Assembly: GCA_963825415.1 (NCBI GenBank)
Contig: CAWGTD010000002.1
Location: forward strand, 94,795 to 158,794
DNA length: 64,000 bases
Direction of reading: 5' to 3'
Origin: BP-464 sp963825415
GTDB lineage: Bacteria; Actinomycetota; Thermoleophilia; Solirubrobacterales; Solirubrobacteraceae
Shown: piece by piece, positions 7,551 through 16,885 of the stretch
Layout of the letters: every line of letters starts with the position of its first letter
Position numbering within the stretch: the first letter of the stretch is position 1
The notes under the pieces: model-generated
Told to the model about the DNA's origin: nothing
Database searches by the model: none
The model's input: only the letters and a program-made list of their open reading frames with translations
Translations under genes and position numbers: made by a program

Positions 7551-9038
7551 ATGACTGTCCGTAGAGCGCTGGCCTGCGCCGCCGTGGCGTGCACCGCCGC
7601 CACATCGATCGCTGCGTCGGCCTTGGCCGACCCGGTCGTCGGCCCCGACATGAGCTGCGTGGCGCCCGCGGGCAACCCCGCGCCCAACACTCCCGAATGG
7701 GTCCAGCGCGACACCCAGAACCAGTACTGCGCGGGCCTGCGCATCCGCGACCAGTTGGCCAGCCCCGCCTTCGGCTTCGGCAACGTCATGGAGGGTTCGA
7801 CGCTCTACGTCGATCAGACGACCGAGCAGGCCGGCGACCTCGGCCACCCCCGTGGCGGCGTCACGACCCTGGTTCCCGGCTCGAAGGCCGCGGACCCGTT
7901 CCGCAGCATCCGCCGCTGGACGGGCGCCGGACTGGGCCGCGTCGCGCCCGTCAGCTTCAAGGCCCTCGACGGCGCGACGCTGCGCGGCCATGTCTTCATG
8001 CCTCCGGCGAGCATCCCGAAGCCCAAGGGCGGCTACCCGGGCGTCGTGATCACCGACGGCTCGGTGCAGGGCTACGAGCAGCTCTATTTCTGGGCCGCCG
8101 AGGACCTCGCCGCGCACGGCTACATGGCGATGACCTACGACGTCCAGGGCCAGGGCGGCTCCGACCTGTTCGGCTCCGACTGCTCGGATCCGACCAACGT
8201 CCCGACCTCCTGCGAGGGCGTGCCCTACCAGCAGAACTACAACTTCTACCAGGGCGCCGAGGACTCGCTGAGCTTCTTCCTGTCCACCGCGAAGAAGCCG
8301 TTCGGGGGTTCCAACAACCCGTACTTCAGCGACCTCAACGCCGCCCGCGTCGGAATCGCCGGCCACTCATTGGGCGCCGCCGCCGTCAGCGTCGTCGGCC
8401 AGTGCGACACCCGCGTCAAGGCGATCGCCGCCTGGGACAACCTCTCGAAGGTCACCGACTGCAGCGGCGTGACGGTGCCCGAGCAGTACAAGAGCAAGCA
8501 GCTCATCCGCACGCCCGCACTGGCGCTGACCAACGACTACGGGTTCTGGACGCAGCCCACCCTGAGCCCGCCCGACGCACACGCCAAGATGGCCGGCTAC
8601 AACCAGGTCAAGGACGCCGGCTATGACGCGCAGATGGTCGCGTTCCGCGGCGCCACGCACCTGACCTACACCTACATCCCGCTCGTCTTTCAGGCCAGCG
8701 AGCTCAACGAGCGGATGGCCTCCTACTACACGGTCGCCTGGTTCGACGACCAGCTCAAGCGCGACCGGACGGGCTTCGACCGCCTCACGGCGAAGACGTT
8801 CGACGACAGCGCGGACACCGACTCGATCGGCGCCGGCGTCTTCGACGCATCCAAGGCCGACCCCACGGATCCCTACGCCGCGAACGTGCCCTACAAGATC
8901 AAGGGCATCGAGGTGGCCAACGCCGTCTCGTTCTACTACCAGTCGGCCTACGCGCTCCGCGATCCGAAGAACGGCCACCTGAGCACGTGTGTCGACATCC
9001 GGGCCGGCTGTCCCGACAAGGAGCCCGCCACGCCTTGA
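7551..9038 (+). CDS. Secreted alpha/beta-hydrolase
   Basis: The 495-aa protein has a clear Sec signal peptide (MTVRRALACAAVACTAATS..., probable cut after ALA-DP at about residue 26). The mature part contains the nucleophile elbow GHSLGA with serine at about residue 273, a preceding YDVQGQGGSD loop, and a late GATHLTYTY that could supply the histidine. Several cysteine pairs fit an exported protein. Substrate is unknown; dienelactone-hydrolase or lipase-like folds are the nearest matches. A GGGAGAAG-type RBS precedes the ATG. Confidence 0.75.
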   Translation: MTVRRALACAAVACTAATSIAASALADPVVGPDMSCVAPAGNPAPNTPEWVQRDTQNQYCAGLRIRDQLASPAFGFGNVMEGSTLYVDQTTEQAGDLGHPRGGVTTLVPGSKAADPFRSIRRWTGAGLGRVAPVSFKALDGATLRGHVFMPPASIPKPKGGYPGVVITDGSVQGYEQLYFWAAEDLAAHGYMAMTYDVQGQGGSDLFGSDCSDPTNVPTSCEGVPYQQNYNFYQGAEDSLSFFLSTAKKPFGGSNNPYFSDLNAARVGIAGHSLGAAAVSVVGQCDTRVKAIAAWDNLSKVTDCSGVTVPEQYKSKQLIRTPALALTNDYGFWTQPTLSPPDAHAKMAGYNQVKDAGYDAQMVAFRGATHLTYTYIPLVFQASELNERMASYYTVAWFDDQLKRDRTGFDRLTAKTFDDSADTDSIGAGVFDASKADPTDPYAANVPYKIKGIEVANAVSFYYQSAYALRDPKNGHLSTCVDIRAGCPDKEPATP

Positions 9039-9499
9039 CGTCCCGCTGGCTGCCGGACGGGTTCGCGCATCCCGAGCGCGAGGAACTGCCGACCGGCCAC
9101 CACCTGCGGCCGATCCGCGCCGCCGACGTGGACATCGACTACCCGGCGGTGATGGGTTCCCGGGACCGGCTGTGGGCCAAGTACGGCGAAGCCTGGGGCT
9201 GGCCGCCGGCCGACATGACGCACGCCGCCGACCGCGACGACCTCGCACACCATGAGGCCGAGATCGCGGCGCAGGAGACCTTCAACTACGCCGTCCTCGA
9301 CGAGGACGAAACCGAACTGCTGGGCTGCGTCTACGTCGACCCGCCGGACGAGCACTCGCCCGCTGGGGCGGATGCGGTCGCCTCCTGGTGGGTCGTGGAC
9401 GCGGCCGTCGGAACCGACCTCGAGCGCGCGCTCGACGACTTCGTGCCGCGCTGGCTCTCAGAGCGCTGGGGCTTCAGCGCGGTCCACCTCTTTCCATGA
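9035..9499 (+). CDS. GNAT-like N-acetyltransferase domain protein
   Basis: About 154 aa, if translation starts at the TTG at 9035, which overlaps the stop of the upstream hydrolase (TTGA). The region GHHLRPIRAADVDIDYPAV resembles the start of GNAT folds, and ELLGCVYVDPP followed by ASWWVVDAA matches the central strands. The acetyl-CoA loop (Q/RxxGxG/A) is not visible, so catalytic activity is uncertain. The start is a guess from the overlap and from where conserved sequence begins. Confidence 0.6.
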   Translation: MTSRWLPDGFAHPEREELPTGHHLRPIRAADVDIDYPAVMGSRDRLWAKYGEAWGWPPADMTHAADRDDLAHHEAEIAAQETFNYAVLDEDETELLGCVYVDPPDEHSPAGADAVASWWVVDAAVGTDLERALDDFVPRWLSERWGFSAVHLFP

Positions 9500-9536
9500 G
9501 CGGGAGTAGGGTGCCGCGCGCGAGGAGGAGGCAGCG

Positions 9537-10317
9537 ATGAGCGATGAGCGGTTGAAGGGGCGGCGGATCCTCGTCGTCGGAGGCGGCAGCCAGGCGGCCG
9601 GAGATCCCGACGCGCCGCCGAGCAACGGCCGTGCGATCTCGGTGCTGGCGGCGCGCGAAGGCGCGACCGTGGCGGTCGCCGACCGCGTCGAGGCGGCGGC
9701 GATCGAGACGCTCGCACACGCTCGCGAAGCCGGCGGCGCCGCCACCGCGATCGTCGCCGACGTCGCGCGGCCGGCGGACTGCGAGCGCATCGTGGTCGAG
9801 GCGGCCGAGGCGATGGACGGGATCGACGGGATCGTGCTCAACGTCGGGATCGGCATCGCCGGACTCGGCCTCGAAGGCACCGACGTCGAGGCGTGGGACA
9901 AGGTGCTCGCGGTCAACCTGCGCTCGCACTTCCTCATCACGCGGCGCGCCATCGGCATGCTGCCCGAGGGCGCGAGCATCGTGTTCATCAGCTCGCTTGC
10001 GGGCGTCCGCGCCGGCAGCTTCCTTCCGGCCTACGACAGCTCGAAGGCGGGGCTGATCGGGCTTGTGCCGGCACGTCGCGCTGGAGGGTGCGCGGCGCGG
10101 CGTCCGCGCCAACGTGGTCGCTCCCGGGTTGATCGACACCCCGCTCGGCCGCATGGCCTCCAAGGGGCGATCCAGCCGCGAGCGGACGCCGATCCCGCTC
10201 GGCCGGCAGGGCACGGCGTGGGAGGTCGCCCGCGCGGTCGTCTTCCTGCTCTCCGACGATGCCAGCTACATCACCGGAGAGACGCTGATGGTCGACGGCG
10301 GCCTGGCGCTTATCTAG
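9537..10317 (+). pseudogene. Short-chain dehydrogenase/reductase with a +1 frameshift
   Basis: The N-terminal frame carries a Rossmann start (RILVVGGGSQAAG), the NVG motif (VLNVGIGIAG), SSLAGV and the active-site YDSSKAG. Near 10062-10065 the reading frame breaks. The family's next segment (CRHVALEGARRGVRANVVAPGL...) continues one base later, to a normal C-terminus ending TLMVDGGLALI at 10317. Removing one T from GGGCTTGTGC restores a 260-residue SDR. A strong GGAGGAGG precedes the start. It is either a sequencing error or a fresh mutation; the two halves are otherwise intact. Confidence 0.8.
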
Positions 10318-10635
10318 CTACTTGCCGGTTGTGCGGTGCATGGCCGCTCGCGAATGCCCGGAGCGGCCCTTCCCGATGCCGGCGCCGGCACGTGCCGCAC
10401 CGCGCGCAGGCAACGGCGTGCGGCGCATGAGGCTGCGCAGCGCCGGGTCGTCCGGGCCTTCCTCCGCCCGCTCGGCGAGCGTCTTGGGATGCACCGTGCG
10501 GAAGCTGGGGCCGCGTGTCCGATCGACGAGCGCGACGACCACCTTCGTGCCGCTCGGGACGTCGAAGACGATCCCGTCCAGCGGCGGGCCGCCGACGTCC
10601 ACCTTCACCAGGTCGCCTGGGGTGACCGACTCCAT
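10318..10635 (-). CDS. Conserved-looking hypothetical protein
   Basis: A 105-aa protein that begins MESVTPGDLVKVDVGGPP and continues as a small beta-rich domain (GIVFDVPSGTKVVVALVD, FRTVHPKTLAER). The arginine and alanine-rich tail looks disordered. It converges with the SDR gene; the two stop codons abut (TAGCTA). I do not recognise a family. The N-terminal half might be a small SH3-like barrel, but that is only an impression from strand pattern. Confidence 0.6.
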   Translation of the reverse strand: MESVTPGDLVKVDVGGPPLDGIVFDVPSGTKVVVALVDRTRGPSFRTVHPKTLAERAEEGPDDPALRSLMRRTPLPARGAARAGAGIGKGRSGHSRAAMHRTTGK

Positions 10636-10661
10636 CGGCGCAGCTTACGCCCCGCTCCGGC

Positions 10662-12257
10662 TCACACCGATGCAGGAGTCGGCGCCGGCCTGGGAAGCCG
10701 AGGATGCTCGCGGGCGGCATCGAGCGGCTGGCCCGCGAGCTGGCCGCCCGCGCAGTCCGCGCAGCTCACCACGCGGCGCGGGTTGCGAATCCCGGCGAGG
10801 CCGAGCAGCCCGCCCAGCGCGACGAGCGCCGCCGAGATGCCGAGCCCGACGTGGAACGCGCGGACGGAGGCGGCCTCCACGGCGTTCGCCACGTCCGGCC
10901 CGGCAGCGGAGGCGTCGACCCGAGCGAGCGTCTGCTCGCGCGCCTGGGCAACGGCGAGGCGTGCCGGTGGTGAGAGCCGCCGGCCTTCGAGGCGCTGGTC
11001 CAGCGTGGAGGCGAACTGGGCCGAGACCACCGCGCCGAGCGCGGCGACGGCGAACAGGCCGGCGATGCGAGCGATCGCGTTGTTGACGCCGGACGCGATG
11101 CCCGCGTTGGACTCGTCGGCGTCGGCGAGCACGGTCGCGGTGAGCGGCGCCACGGTCGCGGTCAGACCGAGCGAAAAGACGATCAGCGCGGGCAGCAGGT
11201 CGACGAAGTAGTCCAGATCGGCATCGAGGCGCAGCATGAGCACCATCCCCGCCGCCGCGAGCAACGGGCCGCCACCCATGAAGAGCCGCGGCCCGAAGCG
11301 GTCGGCGATGCGCCCGATGCGCTTGGACAGGGCGAACATGACCAGCGTGCTCGGCATCAGCGCGAAGCCGGCCTGGAGTGCGCCGTACCCGGCGACCTGC
11401 TGGAGGAAGAGCACCAGGAAGAAGAACGTCACGCCGAGCCCGCCGTACATCGCGAACGTCTGCGCGTTGCCGACCGCGAAGTTCCGGCGACGGAACAGCT
11501 CGAGCGGCAGCATCGGCTCGGCGGTGCGCCGCTCGTGCCAGAGGAAGACCGCCAGCAGCACGATCCCGGCGAGGCCCGGCCCCCAGACCTGCGGGCTCCC
11601 CCACCCTTCCGTGGGCTGGCGGATCAGCGCCATCACCGGCCCGGCCAGCCCGAAGAACGTGAGCACGGCACCCGTCCAGTCCACGCGGGCGTGCGCCATG
11701 CCCGGCTCGCGCGCAGGCACCGCGCGGGCGACCAGCACCAGCGTCACCACGACGAACGGGACGTTGATCGCGAAGATCAGCCGCCAGGAGGCCGCGCCGA
11801 CGAGGTAGCCGCCGACGAGCGGGCCGATGACGGTGGCGATCGCCGACCAGGCCGTCCACGAGCCGATCGCGGCGCCGCGCTCGGAGACTCCGAACGCCGC
11901 GATGATGACCGCCAGCGCACTGGGCGTCAGCAACGCACCGAACACGCCCTGCAGCGCGCGGCCGGCCACGAGCAGCTCGATGCTCGGCGCCACCGCACAC
12001 ATTGCGGACACCAGCCCGAAGCCGGCGACCCCGATCGAGAAGACGCGCCGCTCGCCGAAGACGTCGCCGAGCGACCCGCCGACCAGGATCAGCGAAGCAA
12101 GCGTCAGCAGGTAGGCGTTGGACACCCACTGCTGGCCGGCAAGCCCGCCACCGAGGTCGTCGCGGATCGCCGGCAGGGCGACGTTGACCGCGGTGGCGTC
12201 GAGGCCGGCCACGAACGACCCCATGATCGCCGCCGCAAGCGCCAGGCGCTTGTTCAC
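10662..12257 (-). CDS. MFS drug-efflux-type transporter (DHA2 family)
   Basis: A 531-aa protein with about 14 hydrophobic segments. The family's motif D1-like start is VAGLDATAVNVALPAIRDDL, followed by GGSLGDVFGERRVF (motif A) and GRALQGVFGALLTPSALA (motif C-like region). The GTG start at 12257 overlaps the stop of the upstream flavoprotein by 4 bases. It is the last gene of a three-gene operon with a flavoprotein oxidoreductase and a DUF3556-like membrane protein. It could export their product, but most DHA2 proteins are generic drug/proton antiporters. Confidence 0.85.
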   Translation of the reverse strand: MNKRLALAAAIMGSFVAGLDATAVNVALPAIRDDLGGGLAGQQWVSNAYLLTLASLILVGGSLGDVFGERRVFSIGVAGFGLVSAMCAVAPSIELLVAGRALQGVFGALLTPSALAVIIAAFGVSERGAAIGSWTAWSAIATVIGPLVGGYLVGAASWRLIFAINVPFVVVTLVLVARAVPAREPGMAHARVDWTGAVLTFFGLAGPVMALIRQPTEGWGSPQVWGPGLAGIVLLAVFLWHERRTAEPMLPLELFRRRNFAVGNAQTFAMYGGLGVTFFFLVLFLQQVAGYGALQAGFALMPSTLVMFALSKRIGRIADRFGPRLFMGGGPLLAAAGMVLMLRLDADLDYFVDLLPALIVFSLGLTATVAPLTATVLADADESNAGIASGVNNAIARIAGLFAVAALGAVVSAQFASTLDQRLEGRRLSPPARLAVAQAREQTLARVDASAAGPDVANAVEAASVRAFHVGLGISAALVALGGLLGLAGIRNPRRVVSCADCAGGQLAGQPLDAAREHPRLPRPAPTPASV

Positions 12258-13675
12258 GGCGACCCACCGACGCTGCGCAGCGCCGACTGCGCGGCGTTGT
12301 AGCCGCACATCCCGTGCGCGCCCGCGCCTGGAGGCGTCGCCGACGAGCACAGGAACACTCCCGGGATGCCGGTCGAGTAGGGATCGAGCGCGATCCGCGG
12401 GCGGAAGATCATCTGCCGCGCGTCGTTGGCGCCGATCGCGATGTCGCCTCCGACATAGTTGGCGTTGTGCGCCTCCATGTCGCGGGCGCTCCGGACGTGC
12501 TTGGCCACCACTCGCTCGCGGAAGCCGGGGGCGAACCGCTCGATCTGCGCCTCGATCTGCGCGGTCGCGTCGCCGGTGTAGCCGGCGGGCACGTGCGCGT
12601 AGGAATAGACCGGGTGGAGGTCGCCTTCGGACCGGCTCGGATCCGCGAGGTACTGCTGGCAGACCAACACGAACGGCCGGTCGGGCATCGCGCCCTTGGC
12701 CGCGAGCTTCTCGGCGGCGGCGATCTCGCGATCGCTCCCGCCCACGTGGATGGTGCCGGCCAGCCGCGACTCCTCGTGCGACCACGGCACACCTCCCTGC
12801 ACGGCGAAGTCGACCTTGAACGCACCCGGACCGTGCCGGTAGCGCGACAGCGCGCGAACGATCCGGCGCGGCATGCGATCGCCGGCCATGCGCACAGCGG
12901 CTGCCGGCGCGACGTCGAGCAGCACGATGTCCGGAGCGCCGAGCTCGTCGAGCGTGTCGACGCGCACGCCGGTCTCCAACTTCGCGCCGTAGCTCTTCAG
13001 CAGCGCGACCATCGCGCCGCTGATCGCGGCCGACCCGCCTACGGCCACCGGCCACCCGTAGCGGTGGGCGGCGGTACCGAGCGTGACGCCGATGGCCGAG
13101 GACATCGGCGTCGTAAGCGGCCGGAAGGCATGCGCGGCGACGCCCGCGAACAGCGAACGCGCCTCGGTCGTCGCCCAGCGGCGCACGAGGACGCTCGCCG
13201 GGAGGCCCGACCAGACGCCGAACCGCGCCAGCTTCAGCGGGTGGTCGGGCACGTGCAGCATCGGCCGCAGGAAGTCGGCGGCGATGTCGTCGAAGCGCTC
13301 GCACAGCGGACCGAAGAGCGACCGCCAGCGATCGCCGTCGCGCCCCAGGCCGGCCGCGGTCCGCTCGATCGACTGCCAGGCCGCGGCGCCGCCTCCGCCG
13401 TCGAGCGGATGCGAGTACTGGATCTCGGGCCAGCGCCACGTCAGGCCATGCGCGACCAGGTCGAACCGCCGCGAGAACACCGTGTCGAGGGCAAGCGGAT
13501 GCGCGGCCGAGCACTCGTCGTGGATCAGGCCGGGGAGCGTCAGCTCGCTGCTGCGCGTCCCGCCGCCGAGCTGGTCGGCGGCCTCCAGCACGGTTACATC
13601 GATGCCCTCGGAGGCGAGTGTGAGCGCGGCAGCGAGCCCGTTCGGCCCGCTGCCGACGACGACCGCGCTGGTCAT
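12254..13675 (-). CDS. FAD-dependent oxidoreductase, phytoene-desaturase-like
   Basis: A 473-aa protein. It opens with a dinucleotide-binding motif (VVVGSGPNGLAAALTLA) and VLEAADQLGGGTRSSE. It has an internal GGSAAISGAMVALLKSYGA typical of the CrtI/RetSat-like group, and a C-terminal FAD-closing region (GIPGVFLCSSATPPGAGAHG). The substrate is not deducible; mycobacterial relatives are poorly characterised. ATG at 13675 overlaps the stop of the upstream membrane-protein gene by 4 bases, and its own stop overlaps the MFS start. Confidence 0.85.
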   Translation of the reverse strand: MTSAVVVGSGPNGLAAALTLASEGIDVTVLEAADQLGGGTRSSELTLPGLIHDECSAAHPLALDTVFSRRFDLVAHGLTWRWPEIQYSHPLDGGGGAAAWQSIERTAAGLGRDGDRWRSLFGPLCERFDDIAADFLRPMLHVPDHPLKLARFGVWSGLPASVLVRRWATTEARSLFAGVAAHAFRPLTTPMSSAIGVTLGTAAHRYGWPVAVGGSAAISGAMVALLKSYGAKLETGVRVDTLDELGAPDIVLLDVAPAAAVRMAGDRMPRRIVRALSRYRHGPGAFKVDFAVQGGVPWSHEESRLAGTIHVGGSDREIAAAEKLAAKGAMPDRPFVLVCQQYLADPSRSEGDLHPVYSYAHVPAGYTGDATAQIEAQIERFAPGFRERVVAKHVRSARDMEAHNANYVGGDIAIGANDARQMIFRPRIALDPYSTGIPGVFLCSSATPPGAGAHGMCGYNAAQSALRSVGGSP

Positions 13676-15450
13676 ACGACGTGGCTGACCCGCTCGTAGC
13701 CCGGCATCCGGTAGTCGACCTGCATGCGGATCGGGCCGTTGGGCAGCCATGGCTGCTCGGACACCGCGTCGCGGACCGCCCAGCTGCCGCGCTCGACGAC
13801 GCCTACCGCCGCGTCGAGCACCCAGTACTGCTGGCGGCCGTGGAAGGCCGGCTCGGACTCGGCCCAGACGACGACGAACTCCCCGGGGGCGAAGTTGCAA
13901 CGCCGCTGGACCGCCTCCAGGAAGCGCTGGTCGTGCAGGTGGCCGTCGCCGAAGTTGAACCCGAGGATCGCGTTGCAGCAGAACTCGGGCTCGCGCAGCG
14001 TGTAGACGTCGATGTCGCCGCCGAGCTGGTTCATCATCACCGAGTTCAGCCCGCGGCCCTGGCTGTGCATCGCGCGGAACGCCAGCGGCACCTGCATGAT
14101 CACCTCGGCCTCGGGCTCGCCGTAGAGGCCCGCGAGCTGGTCCTTCTGCATCAGCGCGGACTTGACGATGTGCTCGTTGAGCCGCGGCTCGAGGCCGGGC
14201 GCGAGCGCCCACATCGCCGACGCCCAGTTGCCCGCGTACTGGCGCATCGCGGGCAGGAACGAGACGAGGTCGGGCCGCAGGTTGCCGAGCACCGGGAAGA
14301 ACAGCAGGCCGAACAGCGTGACCGCCAGCAGCGCGGCGTCCATGTCCTCGAGGCCGTAGCCGCTCTGCGCCGGATAGCCAAGGAACAGAAACGCGGCGAT
14401 GTACATGAACAGCGCGTTCCACTCCAGCGGAACAGCCAGCGGGAACGTCGAGATGATGAACGTGTGGAAGCTGAGCATCAGCACCACCCCGACCACGGTC
14501 AGCGTCCGGTTGTGCGAGAACAGCAACAGCCACGGCGTGCCGAACTCGACCAGCGAGCCGCCGACGTGCGCCAGGCCCACGGCCCGCTCCGACGGCCGCA
14601 GGTCGTCGGGGAAGTTGCGGTAGTGCATCCGCTTGATCGCCTTCGAAGTCATCCACGGGGTGTTGCTGACCATCGGCGGGATGACGTTGGCGAAGTGACG
14701 ACCGAACTTCGAGAACGCCGCGCCCAGCCAGACGACGACGATCAGCAGCTTGGCGGCGACGATCATGTCGACGAATCCGAAGAAGGCGAAGAAGACCAGC
14801 GCGGGGACGTACTGCTCGCTGCGCGCGGCGATGAAGACGACCTTGTCGCGCAGACCGACGACAAGGAGCAGGACGATCACGACCACGATCACGGCCGTCG
14901 GCAGGAGGCCCTTGTTGGCGCCGATCGCCGCCGTTTCCGACGCGGAGTGCACACCGCGCAGCGCCAGCGCGGTCGCGATGCTCGCCAGCAGCGCGAGGTA
15001 GAGCGCGACGTCGGCCGGCGTGCGCTCGTCGCCCTTGGTGAACGGCACCTTGTCGGGCCACGGCGGCATGCGCAGCGTGCGCAGCCGGGCGTAGTAGCGG
15101 AACCCCGCGGTCATCGGCTTGAAGTGGCCGGCCAGCGGGCCCCACGAGCCGGCGACGCCCACGCATTCGAGCAACAGCGTCCAGAGGACGGCCTTCTGGT
15201 AGACGATCGGCTCGTCCCACCATGCCTCCGGGTGCAGCGGGTCGAGGTCCGACGTGAGCGTCGCCACGAGCACGCCGCCGAGCGCGTAGAAGAAGATGAG
15301 CTTGAAGATGTAGATCACGGGGGTGATCTTGGGCGCGCCGAAGCCGTTCTCGACCCAGTGCTGCGAGAGCGTCTTGATCCGTTCGCGGTAGGGGACCTGC
15401 ATGAACGTCGCCGGGTCGACCGGCGGGAAGTTTGCCGTTGTCAGCCCCAT
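13672..15450 (-). CDS. DUF3556-like integral membrane protein
   Basis: A 592-aa protein with several hydrophobic helices, including VIYIFKLIFFYALGG near the N-terminus and a very hydrophobic run AVIVVVIVLLLVVG around residue 188. The C-terminal soluble part is rich in aromatic residues and ends in ERVSHVV. It resembles the actinobacterial family named DUF3556, from memory and not from a search. GGAG precedes the ATG. It leads an overlapping operon with a flavoprotein and an exporter, so it may act in the same lipid or pigment modification. Function unknown. Confidence 0.7.
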   Translation of the reverse strand: MGLTTANFPPVDPATFMQVPYRERIKTLSQHWVENGFGAPKITPVIYIFKLIFFYALGGVLVATLTSDLDPLHPEAWWDEPIVYQKAVLWTLLLECVGVAGSWGPLAGHFKPMTAGFRYYARLRTLRMPPWPDKVPFTKGDERTPADVALYLALLASIATALALRGVHSASETAAIGANKGLLPTAVIVVVIVLLLVVGLRDKVVFIAARSEQYVPALVFFAFFGFVDMIVAAKLLIVVVWLGAAFSKFGRHFANVIPPMVSNTPWMTSKAIKRMHYRNFPDDLRPSERAVGLAHVGGSLVEFGTPWLLLFSHNRTLTVVGVVLMLSFHTFIISTFPLAVPLEWNALFMYIAAFLFLGYPAQSGYGLEDMDAALLAVTLFGLLFFPVLGNLRPDLVSFLPAMRQYAGNWASAMWALAPGLEPRLNEHIVKSALMQKDQLAGLYGEPEAEVIMQVPLAFRAMHSQGRGLNSVMMNQLGGDIDVYTLREPEFCCNAILGFNFGDGHLHDQRFLEAVQRRCNFAPGEFVVVWAESEPAFHGRQQYWVLDAAVGVVERGSWAVRDAVSEQPWLPNGPIRMQVDYRMPGYERVSHVV

Positions 15451-15503
15451 CGCTCCTCGACTCTTTCAGATCGTCTGGATAGGGCGGAACCGTGCCTTGG
15501 GAA

Positions 15504-16160
15504 TTAGACAGCGTCGAGGAAGCGCTCACGCAACGGCGCGGCGAGACGCAGCCCGGAGCGGGCGAGCAACGCGGCAACCGGGGCCGCGACGAGCTCGACG
15601 GCGGCGACTGCCTTCGAGAGCGCCGCGAGCTCGGCCAGGGCGAGCGCGACGAGTACCTGGTCGGCCTCGGGCCGCGTGACGAGCAGGGCCGCGTCGCCCG
15701 CGGCGATCACCACGTCGGCCTCCTCGCCACGCGGTCCGGCGACCGTGAGCACCGTCGGCGTATCCGGCACCGCTGCGAGCACGGCCGTGGTGGCGACTGC
15801 GATCGCGGACTCGGCGGCCGGGAGCGTCACTCGGACCAACCTGCCGCTTGCGGTGGCTGCCAGTCCACCGGAGGCCAACGCCACGGCGGCGCGACGCGCC
15901 GACCGCGTCGCGGGCGCCGCCACGAACCGGCGGTCGAGCCCAGCGGTCCATTCGAGAACGACCGCGCAGCGTGCGGCGCGGCGCTCGGCGAGCGCCAGGC
16001 CGACCGCCGCGCCCGCCAGCGTGGCGTCGCGCGCCGCGCAGACGACGGTGACCTGCCCGGCGTCGGTCGCGATCGGCACCGTGGTCGCGGGCGGCAGGCG
16101 ATCGGCGAAGCGCGATCGAGCCGAGCGGCCTTCATCCGGAGGCGAAAGCAGCGCGCTCAC
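15504..16160 (-). CDS. Unknown protein in the TadE-like operon
   Basis: About 218 aa, extremely Ala, Val and Leu rich, alternating strands and helices. No Walker motif, signal peptide or clear transmembrane helix is visible. The layout (VTVVCAARDATLAGAAVGLALAE..., VVIAAGDAALLVTRPEADQV) recalls a degenerate P-loop or CpaE-like fold, but the key residues are absent. The GTG start overlaps the upstream TadE-like gene by 4 bases. I infer a partner in pilus-like assembly from position only. Confidence 0.6.
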   Translation of the reverse strand: MSALLSPPDEGRSARSRFADRLPPATTVPIATDAGQVTVVCAARDATLAGAAVGLALAERRAARCAVVLEWTAGLDRRFVAAPATRSARRAAVALASGGLAATASGRLVRVTLPAAESAIAVATTAVLAAVPDTPTVLTVAGPRGEEADVVIAAGDAALLVTRPEADQVLVALALAELAALSKAVAAVELVAAPVAALLARSGLRLAAPLRERFLDAV

Positions 16161-16498
16161 GGGCCCGCCACCGCGGTTGAGTGCGCCGTCAACGCTGCGG
16201 CCAACGCCGGGAAGATCGACGGCGGGCGCAGTGCGACACGAACCACGCGGCCGTCGACGGCGACGCTCATCCCGTCTCGCGACCAGCCGGGCACGGCGGC
16301 CCGGGCAGCCTCGGCCGCCGCACCGCCCTGCAGCAGTGCGACCGCCCCCGCCTCCGCGGCGTGGCCGGCGAACGTCCGCGCTGCGCCTGCGGCGAGCGCC
16401 TGGCCCGCCGCCAACGCCACGGCGGCCAGGACCGGCAGCACCGCGACGAGCTCGACGGTCGCCTGGCCGACCTGCCCTGCTGGCGCCCGCCGCGTCAT
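16157..16498 (-). CDS. TadE-like pseudopilin, second copy
   Basis: A 113-aa protein with the TadE/TadG signature QATVELVAVLPVLAAVALAA: a short basic N-terminus, a Glu five residues into the hydrophobic helix region, then one transmembrane segment. The remaining 70 residues are small and Ala-rich. The ATG overlaps the stop of the first TadE-like gene and its stop overlaps the next gene, so three products are translationally coupled. Such proteins are minor pseudopilins of Flp/Tad systems or related actinobacterial secretion loci. Confidence 0.75.
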   Translation of the reverse strand: MTRRAPAGQVGQATVELVAVLPVLAAVALAAGQALAAGAARTFAGHAAEAGAVALLQGGAAAEAARAAVPGWSRDGMSVAVDGRVVRVALRPPSIFPALAAALTAHSTAVAGP

Positions 16499-16833
16499 CG
16501 CTGCGGCGGGAGCGCGGCGCTCGCCGACACGGTCGCCAGGTGATCGCCGGTGAACACGACCGGCACGGACACGTCGACGCGCACGGCCGACCGCCGCGTC
16601 TGCACCCTTACGGCACGCCGCAGCGAAGCCGGCAGGGCACCGCGGGCGCTCGCGGCGGCGTCCGTCCCGACCGCTTCGGCGCGCGCCGCGGCCCGGGCAG
16701 CGCCCGCCGATGCCCACACAGCCTGACCGACCACGACCGCCTGCCACAACCCCGCGGCGACCAGCAGCACCAGCGGCAGGACCGCCACGAGCTCGACCGA
16801 TGCCTGTCCGGAAGCGGCGCGCAGGGAGGGCAT
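16495..16833 (-). CDS. TadE-like pseudopilin, first copy
   Basis: A 112-aa protein with SGQASVELVAVLPLVLLVAAG, the same N-terminal signal and helix as its downstream neighbour. The two are likely tandem duplicates that diverged after the helix. The expected prepilin peptidase cleavage site would lie before the hydrophobic run. No TadA ATPase, TadB/C platform, secretin or Flp major pilin is in the window, so the rest of any assembly system must be elsewhere. Confidence 0.75.
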   Translation of the reverse strand: MPSLRAASGQASVELVAVLPLVLLVAAGLWQAVVVGQAVWASAGAARAAARAEAVGTDAAASARGALPASLRRAVRVQTRRSAVRVDVSVPVVFTGDHLATVSASAALPPQR

Positions 16834-16885
16834 GCCCGCACCATCGACGGCGCGGGGTCGCGAGGAACGCGCGGGTTGCTACGAG

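Noticed and set aside
12254..15577. A single 1107-residue fusion of the membrane protein and flavoprotein
   Set aside because: The front part reads in the wrong frame; the real genes overlap by ATGA at 13672-13675.
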